From Alphaproteobacteria bacterium (GTDB lineage: Bacteria > Pseudomonadota > Alphaproteobacteria > JAAEOK01): a DNA stretch of 64,000 bases. Shown in pieces: positions 44,546 through 52,465 of this stretch (position 1 is its first letter; the number at the start of each line of letters is the position of its first letter). Below the pieces are notes generated by a model. The model did no database searches. It was not told the origin of the DNA and saw only the letters and a list, made by a program, of their open reading frames with translations. The DNA lies in contig JAAEOK010000064.1 in NCBI GenBank assembly GCA_024244705.1, forward strand, positions 62,001 through 126,000. Reading direction: 5' to 3'. Position numbers and translations under genes: made by a program.

Positions 44546-44559
44546 CGCGCGTCGACCTC

Positions 44560-45066
44560 CTATTCCGCCGCCGCTTGGTGAGCCTGCCGCAGGGCCAACA
44601 CTGGGGTCCGCGAATCGGTCGCCGGTTGATACCACACGCTAAACTCCGAGATGCTCTGCAGCCACGCCCCGGCGTGGCGATCGTCGGCCACCTCGAAGGC
44701 ATCGAAACCACAGCGGTGGAGGAACAGGAACTGGTCGCGCAACACGTTGCCGACGGCGCGCAGCTCGCCGTCGAACCCGAGGCGCTCGCGCAGCAGCCGT
44801 GCGTAGGAATAGGCGCGGCCGTCGCGGAAAACCGGGAACTCGAGCGCCACCAAATCGAAACGATCGAGCTCGTCGGCGATCTCCACCGGCGGTTCATCGG
44901 CGGCCAGCCGGATGCCGAGCGGTCCGCTCCGGGCACGCAGGGATTCCTTCTGTTCCCGCCACCGGGTCAGCGACACGATGACCGGGCCGTGCGGAATGAT
45001 GTCATCGGCGTCGTCCACATATCGCCACTGATCGACGACAGTATTTCCACCTTTAATGAGGGGCAT
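44560..45066 (-). CDS. DUF934 protein of the sulfite reductase operon
   Basis: A 168-residue DUF934 protein. Conserved segments are RWREQKESLRAR, GPLGIRLAADE, LEFPVFRDGRAYSYARLLRERL and GNVLRDQFLFLHRCGFDAF. The family occurs almost always beside sulfite reductase genes and is thought to help that enzyme, possibly in electron delivery or assembly; the mechanism is not known. The start ATG lies inside the 3' end of the reductase gene (14-base overlap). Confidence 0.87.
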   Translation of the reverse strand: MPLIKGGNTVVDQWRYVDDADDIIPHGPVIVSLTRWREQKESLRARSGPLGIRLAADEPPVEIADELDRFDLVALEFPVFRDGRAYSYARLLRERLGFDGELRAVGNVLRDQFLFLHRCGFDAFEVADDRHAGAWLQSISEFSVWYQPATDSRTPVLALRQAHQAAAE

Positions 45067-46708
45067 AGAGCTTCTCCTTGAAGGGTTCCGCGCCAATCCG
45101 ACGGTAGGTGTCGAGAAAGCGCTCGCCGTTGTGTCGAAGGCCGACATAGGTTTCGACGATGGTTTCGACCGCATCGCCGACTTGATCGGCGGCAAAGGCG
45201 GGACCCACGATTGCCCCCAGCGAGGCATTCTGGTCGGCGCTGCCGCCAAGCGTGATCTGATAGAATTCCTCGCCTTTCTTATCGACGCCGAGGATGCCGA
45301 TATGGCCGACGTGATGGTGGCCGCAGGCGTTGATGCAACCCGAGATCTTGATCTTGAGTTCGCCGATGCCGTGCTGCCGGCTGAGATCGGAAAACCGCTC
45401 GCTGATCTCCTGTGCCACCGGAATCGAGCGGGCATTGGCAAGATTGCAATAGTCGAGGCCCGGACAGGCGATGATATCGCTGACCTGGCCGATGTTGGGG
45501 GTCGCCAGCTCGATCGCCGACAGCTCGCGCCAGAGTTCGGCGAGATCCTTCTGGCGCACATGGGCCAGCACCAGGTTTTGCTCATGGGTGACGCGAATCT
45601 CGCCGAAACTGTAACGGTCGGCGAGGTCGGCGACGGCATCCATTTGACGGTCGCTGGCATCGCCCGGCACGCCGCCGATCGGCTTCAATGACAGATTGAC
45701 GATGGCGTAGCCGGGCTGGCGGTGGGCGACGACATTGGTCTGGTTCCAATCATCGAACGCCTCGTCGGCGCGACGCGCCGCGGCAAGCGCGGCATCCGCG
45801 GCCGCCAGCGTCTCGAACGGCGGCGGCGCGAAGAAGGTCTCGATGCGGGCGATTTCGTCGGCCGGCAGCGCCAGCGCACCGTCCTTCATGTGCTGCCATT
45901 CCTCCTCGACCAGGCGGGCGAATTCCTCGGCACCGACGCTGGCGACCAGGATCTTGATCCGTGCCTTGAACATGTTGTCGCGGCGGCCGAGCTGGTTATA
46001 GGTGCGCAGGATCGCCTCGAGGTAACTGAGCAGGTAGCGCTTGGGCAGGAACTCGCGGATCGTCGGGCCGACCATCGGGGTGCGGCCGAGGCCGCCGCCG
46101 ACGATGACCTCGAACCCGACCTCGCCATCGGCGTTGCGGTGCATGCGGAGGCCGATGTCATGAACGCGCACGGCGGCGCGGTCGTTCGGCGAGCCGGTTA
46201 TGGCGATCTTGAATTTGCGCGGCAGGAACGAGAATTCCGGATGCAGGGTCGACCACTGCCGGATGATCTCGCTATAAACCCGCGGGTCCTCGATCTCATC
46301 CGCCGCGGCGCCGGCATATTGGTCGGCGGTCACGTTGCGGATGCAATTGCCGCTGGTCTGGATGGCGTGCATCTCGACCTCGGCGAGATCGTCGAGGATG
46401 TCGGGAACGTCGACCAGCCGCGGCCAGTTGTACTGGATGTTCTGACGGGTGGTGAAGTGACCGTACCCGCGGTCGTACTTGCGCGCGATGTGGGCCAACT
46501 GCCGCAACTGGCGGGACGACAGCGTGCCATAGGGGATCGCGACGCGCAGCATGTAAGCGTGGAGTTGGAGGTAAAGACCGTTCATCAGCCTGAGCGGCCG
46601 GAATTCTTCCTCCGTCAGCTCGCCGCACAGGCGGCGCGCGACCTGGCCGCGGAACTGGGCCACGCGTTCGCGCACCAGGGTGGTGTCATATCGGTCGTAC
46701 TGGTACAT
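45053..46708 (-). CDS. Ferredoxin-type sulfite reductase (nitrite/sulfite reductase family)
   Basis: A 551-residue siroheme enzyme with two ferredoxin-like and two catalytic repeats. The [4Fe-4S]/siroheme cysteines are in CPGLDYC (C-x5-C) and GCINACG (C-x3-C). TSGNCIRNVTADQ and GHFTTRQNIQYNW are family motifs. It reduces sulfite to sulfide by six electrons; nitrite use cannot be excluded but the sulfur genes on both sides decide the call. Siroheme is provided by cysG in the same operon. Confidence 0.92.
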   Translation of the reverse strand: MYQYDRYDTTLVRERVAQFRGQVARRLCGELTEEEFRPLRLMNGLYLQLHAYMLRVAIPYGTLSSRQLRQLAHIARKYDRGYGHFTTRQNIQYNWPRLVDVPDILDDLAEVEMHAIQTSGNCIRNVTADQYAGAAADEIEDPRVYSEIIRQWSTLHPEFSFLPRKFKIAITGSPNDRAAVRVHDIGLRMHRNADGEVGFEVIVGGGLGRTPMVGPTIREFLPKRYLLSYLEAILRTYNQLGRRDNMFKARIKILVASVGAEEFARLVEEEWQHMKDGALALPADEIARIETFFAPPPFETLAAADAALAAARRADEAFDDWNQTNVVAHRQPGYAIVNLSLKPIGGVPGDASDRQMDAVADLADRYSFGEIRVTHEQNLVLAHVRQKDLAELWRELSAIELATPNIGQVSDIIACPGLDYCNLANARSIPVAQEISERFSDLSRQHGIGELKIKISGCINACGHHHVGHIGILGVDKKGEEFYQITLGGSADQNASLGAIVGPAFAADQVGDAVETIVETYVGLRHNGERFLDTYRRIGAEPFKEKLYAPH

Positions 46709-46715
46709 CGCGCGA

Positions 46716-47006
46716 TTAGCTCCCGTAGGCCTGCTTGCCGAGGTCCAACCGCACCGACGGGCCCTTGCTGCGTATCGTTTCGCGGCACCCCTGCGGGTGC
46801 CATCCGTCGCCGAGCTTGATCAGGTAGGACTCGACGACGATACCGTCGCGCTGGGCGGCCTCCCCGGTGGCCAGCAACTCCTGGGCAAACTCCGCGTCCT
46901 CGGCGATGCGGGCCTCGTCGATCCTTTCGGTCCAGGTGCCGTCCTCGGCGAGATAGACAACCGCTCCGTCGCGCAAGCGGTTGGCAGTAACGACCTGTTG
47001 GCTCAT
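46716..47006 (-). CDS. DUF2849 protein of the cys operon
   Basis: A 96-residue DUF2849 protein with TANRLRDGAVVYL, TWTERIDEARIA and ESYLIKLGDG. The family is short and found between cysG and the sulfite reductase in alphaproteobacteria. Its role is unknown; the position suggests a partner of one of the two enzymes. It starts 10 bases after the cysG stop and ends seven bases before the reductase start. Confidence 0.88.
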   Translation of the reverse strand: MSQQVVTANRLRDGAVVYLAEDGTWTERIDEARIAEDAEFAQELLATGEAAQRDGIVVESYLIKLGDGWHPQGCRETIRSKGPSVRLDLGKQAYGS

Positions 47007-47016
47007 GGCAAACTCC

Positions 47017-48423
47017 TCAGTTGGCGCCGACGGCGCGCGCGAATTCAGGCAACGTCTCGACAGTAGCCGCGGTGACGACGTCGCCGATGACGATCACCGC
47101 CGGTCCCGTGATATCGCCGGCGACGATCAAGCGCGCGGTCTCGCTGACCCTGCCGATGGCGACCTTTTGACTGGGCAAGGTGCCGTTCTCGATCACGGCG
47201 ACCGGCGTCGCCGCGTCCAATCCGCTTTCGATCAGCCGCGCGGCAATCCGGGCCGCCGCCGAAACGCCCATGTAAATCACCAATGTCCGGCCGCGCCCGG
47301 CGAGCGTCGACCAATCGAGGTCCGACGCACCGTCCTTGACGTGACCGGTCAGCAAGGTGACAGCCTGGGCGTGATCGCGATGGGTGAGCGGAATACCGGT
47401 CGCCGCCGCGCAACCGCTGGCCGCGGTGATACCGGGCACGACTTCGGCGGTGACGCCGTGGCGGTGCAAATACGCGACTTCCTCACCCCCGCGTCCGAAG
47501 ACGAAGGGGTCGCCGCCCTTGAGCCGGACGACCCGGCGCCCGGCGCGGGCGTGGGCCAGGATCGAGTCGTTGATCTCGGCCTGGGTTTTGGTGTGGCGGG
47601 ACTTGCTCTTGCCGACAAAGATCCGCTCCGCATCACGCCGAACAAGGTCGAGAATGCCGGCACCGACGAGTTTGTCGTAAATGACCACGTCGGCATTTTC
47701 GAGCAACCGCAGCGCCTTGAGCGTCAGCAGCTCAGGGTCGCCGGGACCGGCGCCGACGATGTGAACCGATCCGGCGTCTCCGCTATCCGATTGTGGCCGA
47801 TTGATCAGCGATAGCATCTGCTCGCGGGCACCGGCGATATCGCCGTCGAGGACCCGCGCCGCGACCGGCCCGTCGAAAAACGATTCCCAGAACCGTCGCC
47901 GCTCGGTATCGCTGGTCGTCGTCGCCTTGACCGCGGTACGAAAGGATTCGGCGAAACGCGCCAGCGCGCCCAACCGCTGCGGCAGCAGGCGCTCGATAGC
48001 GGCGCGCAGGCGACGGGCCAGCACCGGCGCCGCGCCACCGGAACCGATGGCGACCACGACCGGGTCGCGATCGACGACCGCCGGCGTGACGAAAGTGGAG
48101 AGGTCGGCGCGATCGACGACATTTACCGGAATGCCTGCGTCTTGCGCCGCTTCGCCGACCCGCGCATCGACCGCCTCCCGGCCGGTGGCGGCGATGGCAA
48201 GAACCTTGTCCCGCAGGTCACCGGCGACGAAGCCGCGGCGCACCCAAGCAACCGTACCGTCATTCACCAGCGCGTCGATTTCGGCAACGACATCGAAGGC
48301 GACGACCGTGACCAAGGCGTCCGCCTTACGCAGCAGCCGGATCTTGCGGGCGGCCGGTTCGCCGCCGCCGACAACCACCACCGGACGCGCCTGGAGAGAG
48401 AGAAAGAGAGGGAAATATTGCAC
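47017..48423 (-). CDS. cysG: Siroheme synthase (precorrin-2 dehydrogenase + uroporphyrinogen-III methyltransferase)
   Basis: A 468-residue fusion. The N-terminal ~210 residues are the dehydrogenase/ferrochelatase part (FPLFLSLQARPVVVVGGGEPA, NVVDRADLSTF). The C-terminal methyltransferase has VHIVGAGPGDPELLTLKAL, RLKGGDPFVFGRGGEE and TGHVKDG. It makes siroheme for the sulfite reductase. The GTG at 48423 is chosen because AAGGAG (48437-48432) lies at the right distance and PLFLSL begins the domain; the open frame further up covers the riboswitch region. First gene of the cys operon. Confidence 0.94.
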   Translation of the reverse strand: MQYFPLFLSLQARPVVVVGGGEPAARKIRLLRKADALVTVVAFDVVAEIDALVNDGTVAWVRRGFVAGDLRDKVLAIAATGREAVDARVGEAAQDAGIPVNVVDRADLSTFVTPAVVDRDPVVVAIGSGGAAPVLARRLRAAIERLLPQRLGALARFAESFRTAVKATTTSDTERRRFWESFFDGPVAARVLDGDIAGAREQMLSLINRPQSDSGDAGSVHIVGAGPGDPELLTLKALRLLENADVVIYDKLVGAGILDLVRRDAERIFVGKSKSRHTKTQAEINDSILAHARAGRRVVRLKGGDPFVFGRGGEEVAYLHRHGVTAEVVPGITAASGCAAATGIPLTHRDHAQAVTLLTGHVKDGASDLDWSTLAGRGRTLVIYMGVSAAARIAARLIESGLDAATPVAVIENGTLPSQKVAIGRVSETARLIVAGDITGPAVIVIGDVVTAATVETLPEFARAVGAN

Positions 48424-48431
48424 CGGGTACG

Positions 48432-48474
48432 CTCCTTGCCACTCAACAAAGGGCCCACGGAGCACTCCCCGTGG
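48432..48474 (-). promoter_or_regulatory. cysG: cysG ribosome binding site with overlapping hairpin
   Basis: AAGGAG (48437-48432) is eight bases from the GTG. Just upstream, CCACGG (48474-48469) and CCGTGG (48460-48455) form a hairpin. Its CTCC (48462-48459) can pair either with the local GGAG (48468-48465) or with the GGAG of the ribosome binding site, so alternative folds could hide or free the site. The alternative pairing is an inference. Confidence 0.5.
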
Positions 48475-48476
48475 CG

Positions 48477-48522
48477 CTTTAGCTTTGATGTCGCGGTGCA
48501 AGCTGCCCTATCAAATCCCGCG
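48477..48522 (-). promoter_or_regulatory. Second SAM-II/SAM-V-like aptamer
   Basis: Helix P1 CGCGG (48522-48518)/CCGCG (48496-48492) encloses a 21-nt loop beginning GATTTGA and containing CTTGC, followed 8 nt later by GCTAAAG (48483-48477). These are the conserved elements of the SAM-II core, in the same order and with the same loop length as the first aptamer. A shorter linker before GCTAAAG is the main difference, as might be expected of a SAM-V-type or degenerate copy. It lies after the terminator and before the cysG ribosome binding site. Confidence 0.6.
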
Positions 48523-48545
48523 GGTCCGTCAGGGAGGACCAGGCC

Positions 48546-48578
48546 AAAAAAAATCCGCCGCAGCAGAGGCTGGGCGGA
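48546..48578 (-). terminator. Riboswitch-controlled intrinsic terminator
   Basis: TCCGCCCAGC (48578-48569) pairs with the following GCTG-C-GGCGGA around CTCT, then eight T. The antiterminator is visible: AGAGGC (48592-48587) and GCAG (48600-48597), both from the end of the SAM-II aptamer, can pair with GCCTCT (48570-48565) and CTGC (48563-48560) in the terminator's 5' arm and loop. SAM binding should hold the aptamer and let the terminator form. Confidence 0.85.
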
Positions 48579-48587
48579 ATCCGAGGG

Positions 48588-48642
48588 CCTCTTTAGCTGC
48601 ATTTGTAAAGCGCCCAGCAATCTGACAATCAAATCGGCGCTA
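48588..48642 (-). promoter_or_regulatory. SAM-II riboswitch aptamer
   Basis: Read on the minus strand: AGCGCC (48641-48636), GATTTGA, ATTGC, GGCGCT (48614-48609) closing helix P1, then ACAAATGCAGCTAAAGAGG. Every conserved SAM-II block is present in order and spacing (GAUUU, UUGC, AAAUG, AGCUAAA), as in the crystallised metX example. It begins at the predicted transcription start. Binding of S-adenosylmethionine is expected to turn the cys operon off. Confidence 0.9.
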
Positions 48643-48650
48643 CGCCACCC

Positions 48651-48679
48651 TAAGTAAGTCGAAGCAAAAAAAACGTCAA
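48651..48679 (-). promoter_or_regulatory. Promoter of the cys operon
   Basis: TTGACG (48679-48674) and TACTTA (48656-48651) are separated by exactly 17 bases, a good sigma-70-like pair. Transcription from about 48644 would start the message at the first base of the SAM-II aptamer. Confidence 0.7.
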
Positions 48680-48905
48680 CTGGAATCTTCGATTTTTTTT
48701 CGGCGGCCGATCAAGAGGCCGTGAAGACGCGTGGCGTGGCGTTCATTGCGCCGTCTGGCGAGCGCCAAAAAACCGCGGGCCGGCACCTGCCCACATCCAG
48801 AAAATGTGCGCCATACGAAGACGCCCCCTTGCAACCAAGCCGTATCGGCCCCATTCTAGGAGGCCGTCGGCGCGCAGCGCGCAATGTTTCCCCGAGATCG
48901 CCGCG

Positions 48906-49523
48906 ATGGACAACGCCAGTATCATCAAATCGTACAACCGCTGGGCGCCCGGTTACGACGTAGTCTTTTCCGGCATCGTCCAGAACGGGCGCAAACTGGC
49001 GGTCGAATTGATGAAATGCCGGCCCGGAGACCGCGTCCTCGAGGTCGGCGTGGGAACCGGACTTTCGCTTTCCTTCTATCCGCGTGAAACCGAGGTCGTC
49101 GGCATCGACCTCACGCCCAGCATGTTGGAAAAGGCGAAGAAGAGGGCCGAACGGAAGGATATCGACAATGTCGACCTGACGGTCATGGACGCGCAATCGA
49201 TGACGTTCCCCGACGCCAGCTTCGACAAGATCGTCGCCATGTATGTCGCGTCCGTGGTGCCGGATCCGAAGAAGATGGTGGAAGAAATGCGCCGGGTCTG
49301 CAAACCGGGCGGTGACATATTTATCGTCAACCATTTCGAAAACGAGTTTTGGCTGGTGCGGGGTTTCGAGACATTGCTCGCGCCGCTGTCGAAATTTCTC
49401 GGCTTCCGGCCCGATTTCCCGCTCGCCGACTTCGTTGCCGAGACCGGCCTCGACGTCATCGAAACCCAGCCCGTCAATCTGTTCGGTTATTGGACCCTGA
49501 TCCGCGCCCGCAACGAAATCTGA
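48906..49523 (+). CDS. Phospholipid/small-molecule N-methyltransferase, PmtA-like
   Basis: A 205-residue class I SAM methyltransferase. RWAPGYDVVFSGIVQNGRK, SAM motif I VLEVGVGTGLSL, VVGIDLTPSMLEKAKKRAE and VCKPGGDIFIVNHF resemble the Rhodobacter-type PmtA that converts phosphatidylethanolamine to phosphatidylcholine. The PmtA call is made from the short length and motif order. It is divergent from cysG; the gap (48680-48905) holds its own promoter, not clearly recognisable. The ATG at 48906 is used. Confidence 0.72.
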   Translation: MDNASIIKSYNRWAPGYDVVFSGIVQNGRKLAVELMKCRPGDRVLEVGVGTGLSLSFYPRETEVVGIDLTPSMLEKAKKRAERKDIDNVDLTVMDAQSMTFPDASFDKIVAMYVASVVPDPKKMVEEMRRVCKPGGDIFIVNHFENEFWLVRGFETLLAPLSKFLGFRPDFPLADFVAETGLDVIETQPVNLFGYWTLIRARNEI

Positions 49524-49623
49524 TCCCGCGCCTGCCGTATTGACATCACGCTCACCCCGCCCAAAGGTGCACGCGACGAGCCGCGATAAAGGCTCGGCGC
49601 CACACGACTAACGGGAGGATCCG

Positions 49624-49974
49624 ATGCCGGAGATCAAACGCCAACGGGTTGCCACGCGAATGAGTCAGATCGTCGAATACGGCGATCTGGTGTTTCTGGC
49701 CGGGCAGGTCGGCGACGACGCCTCGGCCGACGCCGCCGGCCAGACCCAGCAAATTCTCGACAAGATCGATGCCTATCTCGGCGAGGCCGGCACCGATAAG
49801 ACCAAGATCCTGTCGGCCACGATCTGGCTGTCGGATATTCGCTATTACGCGCCGATGAACGAGGTCTGGGACGCCTGGGTGCCGGACGGACATGCCCCGG
49901 CTCGGACCTGCGTCGAGACACTCCTCGCCGCTCCCCAGTTCCTCGTCGAAATCACCGTCGTCGCCGGCCGGTAG
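49624..49974 (+). CDS. RidA family protein
   Basis: A 116-residue YjgF/RidA-fold protein, with VFLAGQVGDDA, WLSDIRYYAPMNEVW and the C-terminal PARTCVETLLAAPQFLVEI, whose Arg is at the active-site position. RidA enzymes hydrolyse reactive enamines and imines such as 2-aminoacrylate, protecting PLP enzymes. It lies seven bases upstream of dadA in the same direction; the imino acids released by the dehydrogenase are natural substrates, so the pair makes chemical sense. GGGAGG is a good ribosome binding site. Confidence 0.88.
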   Translation: MPEIKRQRVATRMSQIVEYGDLVFLAGQVGDDASADAAGQTQQILDKIDAYLGEAGTDKTKILSATIWLSDIRYYAPMNEVWDAWVPDGHAPARTCVETLLAAPQFLVEITVVAGR

Positions 49975-49981
49975 AACGACC

Positions 49982-51232
49982 ATGAAGGTCGCCATACTCG
50001 GCGGCGGGGTCATGGGCGTGACCACCGCCTGGTACCTGGCCAAGGACGGCCACGAAGTCGTCGTCCTCGACCGCCACGGCTCGGTCGCGCAAGAGACCAG
50101 CTTCGCCAATGCCGGTTATATCGCCCCGGGCCACTGTTATGCCTGGGCATCGCCGCGGGCGCCGATAATCCTGCTGCAATCCCTGACCCGGGACGACGCG
50201 GCAATACGCTGGCGGCTCAAGGCGGATCCGCGGATGTGGGCCTGGGGTTTGCGCTTCCTGGCCAATTGCACCGCCGCCAGGAACCGGACCAACACGTTGG
50301 TCAAGTTGCGGCTTTGCCTCCACAGCCAACACGAACTGAAGGCGCTGCGCGAAGAGCTTGGCATCTCCTACGACGAAACGGTGCGCGGCGTACTCTACCT
50401 CTATCGCGATGCCGCCCACCTCGAAACGGCGGCCGCCAACGCGGCGTTGCTGCGCGACAACGGGCTCGCCATGGAGACCATCGAGCCGGCCAAATGTGCC
50501 GAGATCGAACCCGTCCTGGCGTCGAGCCAGGACCGCTTCGCCGGCGCCATTTTCTGTCCCAGCGATGAAAGCGGCGACTGCCGGCTGTTTACCGAACGGA
50601 TGATGGAGCAGGCGCAGGCGCTGGGCGCGGTGTTTCAGGCGGATACCGATATCAGCGGCCTCCGCGCCGAGGGCGACCGCGTGACCGCCGCCGAGACCAG
50701 CGCCGGTCCGGTGACCGCCGACGCCTTCGTCCTGGCGCTCGGCAGCTACAGCCCGTTCGTCTCCGGGACGGTTGGCGTCAAGCTGCCGATCTATCCGGCC
50801 AAGGGCTATTCAATGACGATCCCGGTCGCCGGCCGCAACGGCGCGCCCGCGGTGCCGGTCCTGGACGAGCACAGCCTGATTGCCTTCAGCCGATTCGGCG
50901 ATCGTTTTCGGGCCACCGCGACCGCCGAGTTCAGCGGTTATGACCAGAGCTTCCAGCCGCGAGATTTCGCGCCCATGCGCCGCGTCGCGCAGAATTTGTT
51001 TCCGGAAGCGGGCGACTACGAGCGGCCGGACTATTGGGCCTGCCTGCGACCGATGACGCCCGACGGGCCGCCGGTGCTCGGCCGCGGCCGGCACGACAAT
51101 CTTTGGTACAACACCGGCCACGGTCATATCGGCTGGACCATGGCCTGCGGTTCGGCGCGGATCACCGCCGACCTGATCGCCGGCCGCGATGCGGGTTATG
51201 ATCTTGCGGGCACGGAGGTGGGACGGTTCTAG
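49982..51232 (+). CDS. dadA: D-amino acid dehydrogenase
   Basis: A 416-residue FAD-linked enzyme that oxidises D-amino acids to 2-oxo acids, feeding the respiratory chain at the inner membrane. The FAD Rossmann start KVAILGGGVMGVTTAWYLAK, then QETSFANAGYIAPGH and the C-terminal RPMTPDGPPVLGRGRHDNLWYNTGHGHIGW region are typical DadA features. ATG 49982 gives the correct start before the dinucleotide motif. Pairs with the upstream RidA gene. Confidence 0.9.
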   Translation: MKVAILGGGVMGVTTAWYLAKDGHEVVVLDRHGSVAQETSFANAGYIAPGHCYAWASPRAPIILLQSLTRDDAAIRWRLKADPRMWAWGLRFLANCTAARNRTNTLVKLRLCLHSQHELKALREELGISYDETVRGVLYLYRDAAHLETAAANAALLRDNGLAMETIEPAKCAEIEPVLASSQDRFAGAIFCPSDESGDCRLFTERMMEQAQALGAVFQADTDISGLRAEGDRVTAAETSAGPVTADAFVLALGSYSPFVSGTVGVKLPIYPAKGYSMTIPVAGRNGAPAVPVLDEHSLIAFSRFGDRFRATATAEFSGYDQSFQPRDFAPMRRVAQNLFPEAGDYERPDYWACLRPMTPDGPPVLGRGRHDNLWYNTGHGHIGWTMACGSARITADLIAGRDAGYDLAGTEVGRF

Positions 51233-51243
51233 AGGGCCTCGCT

Positions 51244-51630
51244 TTATGACTTGTGCACGGCGACCGTAATTCGATCGCCATCGGCGAGGGCGCCGGCGTC
51301 TTCGGGAAATATGCCGAGGCCGGTCATTTGCTTCTGAAGGGTGACCGGCTGCGCGTTGATCGTGACCTGCCACGGTCCGCCGACACCATCGATCTCGGTG
51401 ATCGCCAGCGGCACCAGGCCGGCGCGATTCGTCGACCCCTCGTTACCGCCGAGCCACTGCTCCTCGATCGAGAAATCGAGGCCCGGCGCGACGGCCGCCG
51501 CATGGTGGAGGGCATCGTGGACATGAACCGCGCCATTGGGCTGCGGCGGCAGGGTGGTCACTTTGAAAGGCAGTTCGGCAAAGATTTTCTGAGCCCCATT
51601 GCCATACTCGATGGTCAACGTCACGCTCAT
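51244..51630 (-). CDS. Hypothetical protein, possible DUF4430-like fold
   Basis: A 128-residue protein, not firmly recognised. It is beta-rich: VTLTIEYGNGAQKIF, then GPWQVTINAQPVTLQKQM and a final GDRITVAVHKS. The pattern of W...INAQ with a late GDRI resembles DUF4430/transcobalamin C-terminal-like domains, but this is weak. No signal peptide. It is convergent with dadA, 12 bases apart. Confidence 0.6.
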   Translation of the reverse strand: MSVTLTIEYGNGAQKIFAELPFKVTTLPPQPNGAVHVHDALHHAAAVAPGLDFSIEEQWLGGNEGSTNRAGLVPLAITEIDGVGGPWQVTINAQPVTLQKQMTGLGIFPEDAGALADGDRITVAVHKS

Positions 51631-51825
51631 CGCACGTCCTCCAGGGACGCATCCAACCGGGCTCGATCATAGCCGGCCCTTCCTCACGCTCCGGTGACAA
51701 ATATCGGGCTTGTCCCCGTTCCGAGGTCTGTGTTTCCCTGCGCGGACCTCGCTTCGGCGGTGATTGAGAGTGTCGCAGGCGCAAGACCAGCAGCCCGGCC
51801 AGCCAACGATTTTCGGAAACCAGCC

Positions 51826-52290
51826 ATGCGCGACCATAAGAATTCATCGCCACGCGTGATCATCTTCGACATCGACGGCACGCTCGCCAATGTCGACCAC
51901 CGCCTGCATCACCTCGAGCAGCGAAAAAAGAACTGGGATGCCTTCTTCGCCGAATCGTCGAAGGACCTGCCGCATGACGAAATCGTCTATCTCAACCGGC
52001 TGCTATGGGACGACGGCGGCAACCATATCGTCATCGTTACCGGCCGCGCCGACGATCAAAGATCGGGCACGATCGCCTGGCTCGAGCGGCACGAGATCAG
52101 GTACCACGACATCTACTTTCGACGGCATGACGATCATCGCGAGGATTCCGTCGTCAAGGCGGGGATCCTGCGGGCGATCCGGCAGCGTCATGGCGAACCC
52201 TACATGGTGTTCGAAGACCGCAGCCGGGTGGTCAAGATGTGGCGCGACAGCGGCATCAAATGCCTACAGGTGGCGCCCGGCGACTTTTGA
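51826..52290 (+). CDS. HAD-family phosphatase, polynucleotide-kinase-3'-phosphatase-like
   Basis: A 154-residue HAD hydrolase: motif I VIIFDIDGTLAN (nucleophile and general acid Asp), motif II VIVTGRADD, motif III SVVKAGIL (Lys) and motif IV VFEDRSRVVKMW (Asp). The end DRSRVVKMWRDSGIKCLQV closely recalls the phosphatase domain of T4 polynucleotide kinase. The kinase domain is absent. ATG 51826 is used; the frame further up is non-conserved. The substrate, possibly a 3'-phosphate nucleic acid end, is unproven. Confidence 0.75.
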   Translation: MRDHKNSSPRVIIFDIDGTLANVDHRLHHLEQRKKNWDAFFAESSKDLPHDEIVYLNRLLWDDGGNHIVIVTGRADDQRSGTIAWLERHEIRYHDIYFRRHDDHREDSVVKAGILRAIRQRHGEPYMVFEDRSRVVKMWRDSGIKCLQVAPGDF

Positions 52291-52465
52291 CGGTGGACGG
52301 TGAAACCCGGCCACGGCCGCCACGAGGAACCCTGAAACAACAGCGTTCATCACCACGACCGAACCGGCCCGGCGGCCGGGCGATCCTGATGTTCGCGCCG
52401 CGGAGACGTGGGATGGATTCCGCCATTGCCAATCGATACACTCCCGGCCGGAAGGGGGGACCGCC

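Noticed and set aside
48142-48657. Plus-strand frame of 171 residues over the cysG leader
   Set aside because: It is antisense to cysG and the riboswitches, with low-complexity composition.
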